From Charina bottae (Eukaryota > Chordata > Lepidosauria > Squamata > Charinaidae): a DNA stretch of 64,000 bases. A program made the translations under genes and the position numbers. Positions 11,396 through 22,506 of the stretch are shown in pieces. The notes beneath the pieces were generated by a model that saw nothing but the letters and a program-made list of their open reading frames with translations, was not told the DNA's origin and searched no databases. The stretch is from NCBI GenBank assembly GCA_023362775.1, contig JALMGJ010000020.1, forward strand, positions 1,488,001 to 1,552,000, given 5' to 3'. Every line of letters begins with the position of its first letter. Within the stretch, counting starts at the first letter, position 1.

Positions 11396-11733
11396 ATTTA
11401 TGTCATACTCAACAATAATTTTGCGAATGGCTGTGGCAAAAAGTAAGTCCAGAATTTCTGCAGATTTTAAAGGGACTTAACTGTGGCAAAAGAGTTAAAT
11501 GAGTAAAGTTTTTTTACTCTCTTTCATTTTTAAAGGACCTTCCATTCACTGAAGAAAGTTAAATGGAGTAAAGCCATCTAAATTTCAATGTATTGTTATA
11601 GGTATTGGCATGGGGTCTGGTTACTTGAGGGACCGCCTGTCTCCCATAGCAGCTCCCACCTACCTGCTATGATACCATGGGAGTGGCTGTTTTATTACAA
11701 GATGGATTGTTTTCATCATTCATTTTCTGAAAG

Positions 11734-12582
11734 GTCCATTCAATGGACCATGATAGGCTTCCCAAATTATGCCTACTTGAACAAATGAGTTTGGATTTTA
11801 CCACATCCTGGTTAAAACATCTCACTAAAGTTATTACACAATATGGATTTTCCATTCAACAGGTACTCATAACTGCACCGCAGGCAAAGGATATTTTTAA
11901 ACAGCGAGCCCTGGATATCAGTGCCCAATTGGACATGGAGACATTGGCAAAAAATGGTTCATTAAAATGGTTAGCTAAGAATAAAACTATTTTTAAATTT
12001 GAAAAATACCTGTCGATGAGTCTAACACAAAATCTGAGAAGGGCCTATTCCAGGGCTAGGTTTGAATTGTTGGACTCTATGGTTAAATATGGACGTTTTC
12101 ATCATTTGCCATATAATGAGAGGACTTGTGTATGTGGGGACCCAGCCATAGAAGATATTGCCCATGTTTTGTTCGACTGCAAATTATATGATTCACTTAG
12201 GATTAAATTCCTGTCTCCTTTGTTAGAAAGAACAGCACACTGGGATTCTAATCACAGATTATCTTATTTTCTTTCGGGCTCAAATACTTTTATTGTGAAT
12301 AGGACTGCCAAGTTTGTAGACAAGGCAGTTCACCAGAGAGCCCATTATATGGAAAAGATTGGAGTCCCATGTAGGGGTGATGAACTCATTTGAATTCTGA
12401 TTAGATATACATGTATTGTATTTATTATTATTTCAGGTTATTCAATTATCTTATTTCCTATTTTGGTGTATTTTTATCAATTTTATTAGTTAAATTGAAT
12501 TGTATTGTATTCTTGTTATCTTATTTTATCTTTGATATGGTCGTAAGACTAATCAATAAAGTTGTTGTTGTTGTTGTTGTTG
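11734..12582 (+). mobile_element. 5'-truncated non-LTR retrotransposon, C-terminal end
   Basis: A 216-codon frame (11743-12393) encodes the C-terminal end of a LINE protein: RRAYSRARFELLDSMVKYGR, then a CxC-H-C knuckle (TCVCGDPAIEDIAHVLFDC). An AT-rich 3' UTR ends AATCAATAAAG plus GTT repeats. The flanks TTTCTGAAAG (11724) and TTTCTGAAAAG (12583) look like a target duplication with one indel. Clade not assigned. Confidence 0.78.
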
Positions 12583-12599
12583 TTTCTGAAAAGTCTTTA

Positions 12600-15500
12600 T
12601 TTCATTTAACTTTACATTTTAGCTCAATGAACATTGGCATGTAGGAATAACTACTTCCAATATTTAAATCTGTTGCAAATCATTTGAGATTTTTTTGAAA
12701 AAGGGAACACATTAAAACCCTTGACATATTGGCAATTTGTCTCCCCCGCCATTATGGAAACATTACCTTCAGGTGTTTGTTTTAAGTGTTTTTGGGAGTT
12801 GTTGGTTTTAAATTTGGAATATTTCCAAGGCTTGCACTTCCACATTTTTAAACAGACAGTGTAAAGCCCGAGAAGTAGAGGCATAGGGTCAGAGGAGCCC
12901 ATTTTAACTCAAGTTTTGACATTTATCAGAGGTACTCGTGACAGTTGGAGAGTTCCTCTATGTATAATATTCTCTCTCAGGTTACAAAGAAAGGAAAAGG
13001 TAACTGCAGAACAGACTTTCACTAGCTGGAGGAAGCAGTAATGAAAATTTCAACGATTGGATGATGAAAAATCCAGTAATAATCTTATGGGGAAAAAAGG
13101 GGGAAAGTATCTAAGTATTCTCTTGAAAGACACATTCATGAACCAAGTCTTGAAAATTATTTTTTTACAGAATCAACTAGCGTTTAAAAACAGAGCACAA
13201 CAAAAATGCCCCATTGTTCTCTATGCCTATCTGCAGAGTGATCATGGCTGCAACGGTTAATTCCTAAAGTCTCAATTTTTATTTGAAAATGAAGTTTCCA
13301 CCATCTCTTTACCAGTAAAACAGAACAGTGCATTTTGTTACCTTCGCTTCTCATCCCTTACAAACTTACCATTTTCTTGAAAGAACAATTTAAAAAGCTC
13401 AAAACACAATTTGAATAGCTCCACCTTCTTCTTTATTTATCAGTGTCCTTTTGCTCCTTGTCCCTGCTTGTTTTTTAAACTTATTTTTTGAAAAAGCTTG
13501 CACCTGCACTTATTTCAAGGTAATCCCAAATGGTCAGTTATCCTTTAAAATAAGATGCAGTACTGGTAGTTTTGCTTCATGTAGTTCCTTAGTTCTGATT
13601 AACTGATTTATATGATGAAAGGAAACTAGCATTTTGGGTGCGAAGGAGGCAAATGACTCAGGAGGAAATGCCATCTAAGACATACCCCATCTGTAACACC
13701 TCTGGCGCTTTCTCCCACGTAAGTGCAGCAGTGCGTTTCGGACTTCCTTTGCCGATGGATGATGAGGGAAGATAAGGAAGTGCCATTAATTAAGCAGGTG
13801 AAAGGGGTGTGTGTAAGTTGCTGGAGGGCAAGAGAAGGGACAATTGCACAGAGCAAAGTCTGGCTAGTGCCCAAACTAAAACTAAAGGGCCACCTTCCAT
13901 TTTATTGCCTCCTCAACAAATTAAAAAGAATCTGATCCATGTTTTTTTATGATAAGACAGGGGTTGTTTCACTGTGCTAGCAAAACAGGTGAATGAGAAA
14001 GTGCTTTGAAGAAAAACCTTGATTATCCCTTTAACCTGAACATGTTTGCAATCTTTCTGCAGATGAACACATCATTTCTTCAAAACCCTGGCCTTCCAGG
14101 AAGGGGGAGTGGGAATCAGCTGCCCTCTGCTGGATAAGCCATAATCCCCAGAGTCACAGCCTTCATTACTTTCTTTTAAAGTCTTCCTGTAAAGCAACAA
14201 TATGTAAGTTGAACAAAATAAACAAATGTATGCAGTACAACAGGGATGCCTGCATTTTAAAAAAGGCAGTCAGGCAATGGTTGGAAGAGTGCAAACAGTG
14301 AAAAATATGCGCTTGTTAAATGTTTTGCCTGCACGGTTACAATAGTAAGTGGCATTTTGGAAAAACACCACACCTTGTAGAGGTGCCAAGTATAACTCTG
14401 TCAAAGGCATCACCATTGGGGGAAATTCCATTTGTTGTGGGGACAGACCTCCCTTGTCCAAAATTGAGCTGAATTATCAAGACAAAGCATTTAACCCGAT
14501 AAAGCCTGCATAAAGTACAGTACAAAACTAAACAAATTCTTTACAGTTTCCATGATACATAATATAAGGTGGGCATACAAAATAGAAATTGGATCTACCT
14601 TACAACTAGCTCTATCACAATATAAAAATAATGAAATAAGTTGTACTGTATATCATTTGTCATACATATTTACAGTTATGGTATCAGCTGCAAATATGTA
14701 TACCATAATTATTGCCATAATTATGTGGAAAGCAGGGTTTCCTTTCCTTTTCCTGAAGGATCAGTCCCAGTTTAAAAATATTTTTGGTAATGATGTTTGG
14801 AAAGGCTCCAAAGAAGCACTGGCAGTTCAAATTGGCTACTTATAGTATTATATGATAAATGTGGCTTATGTTTTTTAAAATTTCTGCTTTTTGGATTTAT
14901 GGAGGGATATTTGTATCTTTAGAAACCATAATACGCCACCTGGAAGAGAAGACGGATCTGTCTCAGACAAGATAGGAAAGAAGAAAAAAATATAGAAACT
15001 ACAAACATATTTTCTTATATTTATTAGAAAGAGACACAACCAATATAGTAGTCCCTCTCCCTGCATTACTTTACAGTTTAAAAACTCAGAATATTGTACA
15101 GCTAACACAAAAAAAATTGTGAGTGAAGAAAGCACAAAGGAAACATAATACAAACGAACATATTTAATCAAACAAGATCATATGAAACAAGCAAAAGGAA
15201 ACGTTATCAATATTTTTTGTTACAGTACAAACAACATAAATAAGATTTTATGGAGTCATTGTAAAATAAATTTGCTGAATGAGGTAATAAAAAACTAACA
15301 AACTCTTTTTAAAAATTTGCACACATTGTATCATCATTTATACATTATTTACAGAACCAAAGTGTCAGTTATTGGCTAGGGATTTGCTTAAATTTATCTG
15401 CTCCCTTTCTCCTATGCTAATAAGAAGTACATAACTGATAATTAAAAAAATGAAATGTAAATGGATTGGGAAAATAGGATCAAACAATATTTGATCTACT

Positions 15501-16046
15501 AATATGTCTAAATTACCATCATAGAGTTTTGGACAATGTTTTATTAAAAAAATCCATGCAAGTAGGTCACCACACTACATAGTCATTTCAACAGAAGCTA
15601 TAACCAAACAGCTTTCAAAATTGTGAATCTGGAATGTGGTATTTTCCACAGAAGCAATGGAGGCTGCTATGGCCAAGAAAGTGCCTTCACATTCTTTACA
15701 TACATGAAGAAAAGAGAAAGCCTCAGCAAGAAATTGAAAATGTGGTTTCATAAATGAGTTCATTCATTCTAGATTTCTTATCCTGTGTCTTTTATAACAT
15801 AGGATGTTTAAAAAGTAAGCTTATGAAAATCGCCCCCCATTAATACAGCTTCATTCTTTGCCTAGAAAACCAGCAATAATCTTATCCATAAAAGATCCAC
15901 GTATTTCCATAGAGAAGTAAAATCATTTCTAGAGAGACAAGACAAGAACTGGAGATTTGGAACAAATAAGAGGAGAAAGCAACTCCTCCTGATCTTCAGC
16001 AATGCACACCCTCAAACCTGGGATGATACAGATGCTTCGGTAATTA
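12600..16046. other. Unique AT-rich DNA, nothing recognised
   Basis: No clear repeat or coding frame. If synteny with other vertebrates holds, this lies between AGAP1 and GBX2, where regulatory DNA is expected; I see no specific evidence for it. Confidence 0.45.
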
Positions 16047-16054
16047 CAACTAGG

Positions 16055-16200
16055 CAGGGCTGCAACTGGGGGGGGGGGGCAAGCGGGACATGTGCCCCGG
16101 GTGCCACGCTGGGGGGTGCGCCAAAATGACAAAATGACCCATGGGGGAGGCGCGGAATCCATGTTTGCCCCGGGTGACACAGACCCTAGTTCCATCCCTG
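16055..16200. mobile_element. Very short hAT-like MITE (146 bp)
   Basis: The ends are CAGGGCTGCAACT and, reversed, CAGGGATGGAACTAGGG. It is flanked by CAACTAGG at 16047-16054 and 16201-16208, a perfect 8-bp duplication. The interior contains a run of 12 G and the repeated word GCCCCGGGTG. It has no coding capacity. Confidence 0.82.
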
Positions 16201-16596
16201 CAACTAGGGGAGAAATGGGTTTGACACAAAATGCACAGGTATGAAAAACTGCTTAAAAAAACTCCAGTCAATCTATATTCTGCATCTCCACCCCTAGATC
16301 AAAATGTTTGGAATTACCTTTTTTGAAAAATTGGATTGCAAAGATTGATCAACCCTTCAGGCACTGGAGGTCTGCCATTGACTTCTCCTTCACTGAGAGG
16401 ATTTCCAAACAGAGCGAAGTTTGTCCCATCTACGAACCATTTCTAAGGATTCAGCTCTGTGCTTGCCCTTCAAGAAGTGCCTTGTCAGGCTGTGCTTTCC
16501 AATCTGTTCTGTCTGACTATGAAGAGCTGATTCCTCTATTTTAGTCAACCTTGTTTTCTTTTGTGGTGTTCTTCTAGTGCTAGTCGAGGATGGAAA

Positions 16597-16624
16597 AGCA
16601 AGCAAGCAAGCAAGCAAGCAAGCA
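16597..16624 (+). repeat. (AGCA)n microsatellite
   Basis: About seven AGCA units. Confidence 0.95.
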
Positions 16625-16980
16625 ATTCAGTTAACAAGCACTGAATGCCCTAAACAACCACACTTCTACTTTATAACTCTTCAAACATAATAGATATTTT
16701 AAACAGAAGGAAAGGGACACATGAAAATAGAGGTAGGAGAAATTTTAGAAGAATTACTTCAACTACCATTTTACATTTTAAAAATCTTTACTCAGAGTAA
16801 ACTCCTTAACATTGCTTCTATATAATTGCTCTCCAAGTGGAAATAAAATCTGAAATGTTTATTCAAAATACCTGACTGCTAAAGAACTGGCTATCATTCC
16901 CAGAATCAAGTATCATAGAATATTCCAATGGAAATGTCTGTAGCTTGAATCATGTCAACTGGATCTCTATTTTCTTAATG

Positions 16981-17016
16981 GAAACGTTTCGCTCCTTATC
17001 CAAGGGGCTTCTTCAG
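16981..17016 (-). ncRNA. Hammerhead-like ribozyme core, mirror copy
   Basis: The minus-strand partner of the core at 17937-17972, in the left arm of the fold-back element. It has the same CTGAAGA, stem II hairpin and GAAAC order. Confidence 0.42.
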
Positions 17017-17116
17017 TCTGAGCAAAGTTGGTAAGGGAATCCTAAATATGTTCCTAGGTAGCTGTGTGACCTTACACCTGGGGCTAGGTCATGGTTATAT
17101 TGAGATGTAATTTTTA

Positions 17117-17488
17117 AGTCCTTTTATCATCTAATGGAGGGTCGTTAAAAACACCATGCTGCTGTTGAGCTTCTGAAATGGTCTTAATCTTCCTAGGCAC
17201 AGAAGACAACACGGGGAGGAAGATGGGGGAGAGTTTGTGCCTGAGGCCCCCACCTCTATTCAAGGAAGGATTTTCCAAGTTGGCATAAATGGATTCCTTG
17301 ACCCCTCTCTCAAACCACCTATCTTCTCTGTCTAAAATGTGAACATTAATGTCCTCAAATGAGTGTCCTTTTTCTTTTAGATGAAGATAAACTGCTGACT
17401 CTGGTCCTGTGGTGTTATTTCTCCTGTGTTGTGCCATCCTCCTGTACATAGGTTGTTTGGTTTCTCCAATGTAGAGTTGTAATGTAAA
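17117..17488 (-). pseudogene. Penelope-like GIY-YIG endonuclease C-terminal fragment (left arm)
   Basis: The minus-strand reading begins just inside the YIG half of a GIY-YIG nuclease (LYIGETKQPMYRRMAQHRR) and runs through LHLKEKGHSFEDINVHIL, EDRWFERGVKESIY and PSLNRGGGLRHKLSP. These are the conserved Arg, His, Glu and Asn-bearing segments of the Penelope-type domain. The N-terminal GIY strand and the reverse transcriptase are missing, so this is a fragment. It ends at a stop about 35 residues after the last recognisable motif. Confidence 0.85.
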
Positions 17489-17497
17489 CAATGTAAA

Positions 17498-17839
17498 CAA
17501 CCTATGTACAGGAGGATGGCACAACACAGGAGAAATAACACCACAGGACCAGAGTCAGCAGTTTATCTTCATCTAAAAGAAAAAGGACACTCATTTGAGG
17601 ACATTAATGTTCACATTTTAGACAGAGAAGATAGGTGGTTTGAGAGAGGGGTCAAGGAATCCATTTATGCCAACTTGGAAAATCCTTCCTTGAATAGAGG
17701 TGGGGGCCTCAGGCACAAACTCTCCCCCATCTTCCTCCCCGTGTTGTCTTCTGTGCCTAGGAAGATTAAGACCATTTCAGAAGCTCAACAGCAGCATGGT
17801 GTTTTTAACGACCCTCCATTAGATGATAAAAGGACTTAA
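17498..17839 (+). pseudogene. Penelope-like GIY-YIG endonuclease fragment (right arm)
   Basis: The plus-strand mirror copy of the same fragment, starting at KQPMYRRMAQ. It lacks the YIG strand that the left arm keeps, because the right copy was truncated a few codons further in. From that point the two translations are identical through to DDKRT and the TAA stop. Confidence 0.85.
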
Positions 17840-17936
17840 AAATTACATCTCAATATAACCATGACCTAGCCCCAGGTGTAAGGTCACACAGCTACCTAGG
17901 AACATATTTAGGATTCCCTTACCAACTTTGCTCAGA

Positions 17937-17972
17937 CTGAAGAAGCCCCTTGGATAAGGAGCGAAACGTTTC
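17937..17972 (+). ncRNA. Hammerhead-like ribozyme core in Penelope-like terminus
   Basis: The order of motifs is CTGAAGA, then a short hairpin (GCCCCTT, GGAT loop, AAGGAGC; one mismatch), then GAAAC and GTTTC. This fits the hammerhead core C-U-G-A-N-G-A, stem II, G-A-A-A, with a minimal palindromic stem III. Penelope-like elements are known to carry hammerhead motifs. I cannot see a convincing stem I in this copy, so activity is uncertain. Confidence 0.45.
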
Positions 17973-18293
17973 CATTAAGAAAATAGAGATCCAGTTGACA
18001 TGATTCAAGCTACAGACAATTCCACCTGGATGACTGAGAACCTTCATAGACATTCCAATGGAAAGTTTTGCTTATACTGCCTGCTCATTTTGCATTTTGT
18101 TTTCTACAACTTTCTGAACAAAAGTGCCATGCAAGGACTAAAAAATGTATTAAATCACAATGTGGCATAATTGGAGCTGTGACATAGTAATGATGTGTTT
18201 AGGATTATAACAATGTAATATTTTGAAAAAGAAGGAAATCATGCATTTATACATTTTCAAGGATGTTCTATGAAGATCAAAGCACATTTATAG

Positions 18294-18336
18294 TTGTTGT
18301 TGTTGTTGTTGTTATTATTATTATTATTATTATTAT
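18294..18336 (+). repeat. (TTG)n(TTA)n microsatellite
   Basis: TTG units passing into TTA units. Confidence 0.9.
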
Positions 18337-18999
18337 GGCCAAACTAGATGCAGTGTGCAAGACATGGAGCACCTCCTGATGGTTTTCATATTGTTTTTAA
18401 TGTAGTCACTGGGTATGTGTCCAGGTCTGGCGCATCAGTAGTGCAAAGAACAGGATTTGTGCTCGCCTTTTTTTTCTTTTTCAGGGAGAAAAGAAAATTG
18501 GAAGATTATTTTCGGCTGGAAAAAATGGCTCATGAGGGAAGAATTTACTCTTTCCCCAAAGAAACGTCATCATATTGTTGAGCCCCTTGCAGCAACATTA
18601 CAATAAAAACAGAAACCATCTGCAACTGTCTGAGTTCTGTTTTGGCCTTTATCCTTCTGCTCTTAAAACGAAATTCATCTGACACTCATATACAGTAAAA
18701 TCTACATCTGTTTCCATGCAGCACCCACATTTCTATAGAACTATTTACATATCTGTAGTACTAGTTATTTTTGTAAAACTATTTATAAAGATCCTCTTTA
18801 TGTATTTTCAGATTTGTGCATATAAATGAGGCAGAAAGATGTTCATTACTTATATATGAACATCCAGATAAGGTGGACCTCTTCACAGCCTCAGCCAGCA
18901 TGGCCAATTGGGAGGCCACAAGGCTGGGAAAGACCAATATATGGCAACCTAATTTCTACTACAGAATTGCATTTGTGGTGTATGAAGTCAGACATCTGT

Positions 19000-19125
19000 A
19001 CAAACACCACGAAGAAACTTGTAGCATCTTAAAGATTAATTACTATAATAGAAGTAAAAGTTTTCATGGGTCAAAACCCATTTAATCAGATGCACCCACT
19101 GTGCATTATCTGTCCAACTGTATTC
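19000..19125 (+). mobile_element. Fragment of an old amniote interspersed repeat
   Basis: CTTGTAGCATCTTAAAGATT, AGTAAAAGTTTTCATGGGTC and AACCCATTTAATCAGATGCA resemble a widespread amniote repeat end. I cannot name the family. Confidence 0.35.
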
Positions 19126-20914
19126 TGTGAAATAGGCTATTTTCTCCTGTTGCTTTCTCAAGCATGATTGAGGCCCATATCCTGTTAATCTGTTCATGAC
19201 TGAAGAGTTTTTCTGGATTTACAGAAAGTCTTTATGCTTAAGCATTGCTGCTTTCAAATTCTTAAGATTATCTGAAGTGTTAAGTTTACCAGATCAGCAT
19301 TTTAAAATTGTTACAATGATAGACAAAATACTTTCTCTATGGCATCCATATTTCTTCATTTTGGATGAGAATTGCAGATACTGCATATAAGGATGTAACG
19401 GTGGGAAATATTTACATCTTATTCTTTTGATATTAGTAAGGTCCAAGTCATAATAGCAATTATAAAAGTAAATTCAGAGTAGTTTCCTTTGGCTAAAATT
19501 ATTACTCATATAAGCAAAGCTGATGTGCATTGATATTATAACCTCATGGTTTAAGGTATCTTATGTATTTGGGAAAGACTGCAGGAAGAGATAATATACA
19601 TCCTTTGTGCCATAAAATCTTTACTTCATTATCATAGAGATCCTCCATTTGTTACACATTCAGTGAAGCCTCTCTCTCCCCTGAGCTGGTGGATGGCTGG
19701 GCAATGGCCATGTTGCTTAGATCCCATTCTTAGATTCCCATTCAATCCCACTAGTCAAATATTTAAGATATAGTACTAATGCCTTAGTGCACGTAATTAG
19801 AATGTGCTAATTCCTGAAGAATATGCTCCCTCAATATAGGGGGGTATAGAACTATGCTGGAACCATATCTTTCAAAGATAGGGTGTCCAACTGGAACAGC
19901 TATACTGTGTGTTACAGAAGGGAAGGATATTAAAAGCAAGAGACCTGAGACATTGCCAAATGAGGAGGCACAACAGTGGGTTATATCCAAAGGTATCCAT
20001 CCAAAGGTTGGAATGGTTTCAGCCAGTAGAATCAATTCCTTCTCCTTTATCTTCTCCTCACATACCTCAAACTTGCACGTTCAGGAGAATTGGGGGATCT
20101 TCTGGAGGAAATTTGGAGCTCACCTATGGAGCCGCAGGGAGGAGGGGAAGAGAATCATGCAATCGTACTTCTGTTGGTCATGTAATGTTGTACACATTTC
20201 CTCATGACCATTATGGTAACACAACTACATTTGATTTGTATATAAAGCTTTGGAGAGCAGGAAATCAATCTGTTCCATCTGCTTGCAGTGCAATAAAATG
20301 TTAATATAGTGGAGCTGTGTATATAATTGTATATAATCTATTTAATCAACCTTGCTGTATCTATGATATTAGTAACTGGTCACTGGGTACTGAATGTATC
20401 TTTCAGAAACATTCAGTTGTACAAATTAATGATTTTAATGGAAACAAAAAATAAATATTCTTTCTTTAAAACTATATTTGATCTTAAAGTAAAAACTAGT
20501 AACATATCAAATTTCATTTACATATTGCTAAAATCTGATGAAAGAGAAGCAAGATTTTCACTAAATATTTAGTGGCATACATGAATAATTTGCAATACTA
20601 TTTTTCTGAGGCAGTTAAGGATAAGCTGGCATTTGAGCATCTACAAATCTGAGAAGTCTTCTCTTGGTCCTTTACCTGACTAAGCTAACAGCACCATGTA
20701 TGAACTGATAACAAAATACATCAATGCATTTTAAAGCTTAGAATTTTGTGCTGTAATATGGAAGCACTTCAGCAGCTCTCCTAGAGTTTTGTAAAGTAGT
20801 AGAGGAACATTAATAACAATGATCCTCATCATACTTTTGTACTTGAAGTGATATGCAGGATTTGTAGTTCAAAAGTAGTTTTTTCACACTACCATGTATA
20901 TAAAAAAATTGATA

Positions 20915-22506
20915 TAAAGAACTTGAGAAGGAATTGTTGGAACCACTGACAAACGCAATGAATGAAATCAAAGAGACAAAGGTGATACCATCAATATGGA
21001 CAACTTTGATTTACAAAGAAGGGAATGATCCAGAGAAACTATAGCCATATAGACCAATGCCTTTGCTGAATGTAGACTATACAATTTTTACAACACTACT
21101 AGCTGAACTAGAAATGTCTCTCAGATATAATACACATCGACCAAACAGGTTATATTCTGAAAAGGAACAATAAGGATAATAGTAGGTTTATAATTAACAT
21201 AGTAGAACATATCAACAAAAAAAAGAAAGAAAGCAGCACTAATTTTTCTAGAAGCAGAAAAAGCCTTTGACAACCTGCACTGGCCATTTCTATTGGTAGT
21301 ACTAAATAAAATAAATCCTGGAGAAGAGTTCAAAGACTGGATGAAAAGCATATATCAATGGCAAACAGCGAAGTTCACTGCCAATAGAGCACTCTCTGCA
21401 GATTTCCAAATAAACAAAGGCACAAGGCAAGGATGCCCATTTTCTCCCTTATTATTTATCATTGCTTTAGAAATATTGGTAGAAAAGCTTTGAGGTGACA
21501 AACAAATGTCTGGTCTCAAAATCGGTAGAGAGTAATATGTTATGCAGATGATGTAGTATTAACTATAACTAAAGCACAAGAGGCAATAAGACAGTTGATT
21601 AAAACAATCCACAGCTTCGGAGAATTCTCCAGATAGAAAATCAATGAGCAAAAACAAAAATAATCACAAGACATTTAACACAAGGAAAATATTTCTTGCA
21701 GGAAGAATCTGACTGCCAGATAACACACTCAGTGAAATATCTTGTTTGCGTTTGACAGGTAATAATCAAGAAATATACCAAAACAATTATGGCAAATTAT
21801 GGCAAGAAATTAAGAGATCTTGAAAGGTGGAAAAACTTAAAGCCTTCCTGGTTAGGATCAATTTTAATTATCAAAATGAATGTATTATCCAAGATCTGTT
21901 TCCATATCTGTTTCAAATGATGCCAATTCTAATTTCAGAATTTTTTTTTTACAAGAATGGCAAGGAATTGTTAGCGTATTTATATGGAGTGGAAAAAACC
22001 CAGAGTCAAAATTAAAATTTTACAAGTCTCAAAAGACAGAGGTGGCCTTGCTCTTCCAAACTTCAAACTGTATTATAGAGCAAGCTGTTTGACAGCAGAA
22101 TGTCAATATTGGAAGGAGCCGGCCTAGCTAATGGTCTCCATATCTATGGATATGTACTGTACTTATGGTACAGGGACACAAAAGTGGATAAGACCCTAAA
22201 AGGACACATTATAAAACTCAGATATTACATGTATTTTATTTTTGGGTTGTTTTTCTTGTCCTGTCTTTTTTCTTTTAACATTTATAAATAATATAGTGAA
22301 GATTTTGGTGTTAAGCTAAAAAAACCCATACTTCTTTTTTATATCATAAAAACAACTCAATGTACTTTGCCTGGCATGACTTATTTTTTATTAATGTCAT
22401 ACTGAACATTAATTGTATAATTTTAGTAATTCTCTATCCATTTATTGATATTATATTTTCTGAAAATACACTTTTGTTTTAAATAAAAAATAAATAAATA
22501 AGAAAA
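20915..22506 (+). mobile_element. L1-type LINE, 5'-truncated ORF2
   Basis: Plus-strand RT motifs include PYRPMPLLNVD near 21045, INKGTRQGCPFSPLLFI near 21412-21460 and a YADD region in a broken frame near 21540. The C-terminal ORF2 segment FLFQMMPILISEFFF follows near 21900-21945, then an A-rich tail near 22480-22506. Multiple stops and frameshifts are present. Confidence 0.82.

Larger units (their letters stand above)
16935..18051. mobile_element. Fold-back (palindromic) Penelope-like element
   Basis: Two 5'-truncated copies of one Penelope-like element lie head to head. The left arm (16935-17458) is the reverse complement of the right arm (17495-18018); each is 524 bp and they look identical wherever compared. 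The 36-nt spacer (17459-17494) contains a doubled TGTAAACA. The right copy has 33 extra bases (18019-18051) that include ACCTGGATGACTGAG. The whole unit is bounded by ATTCCAATGGAAA at 16922-16934 and 18052-18064, a perfect 13-bp target duplication, so the fold-back inserted as one event. The encoded GIY-YIG-type endonuclease fragment identifies the family. Confidence 0.9.
18065..20914. other. Mostly unique DNA
   Basis: Contains the microsatellite at 18294 and the repeat fragment at about 19000. Otherwise nothing recognised. Confidence 0.45.
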
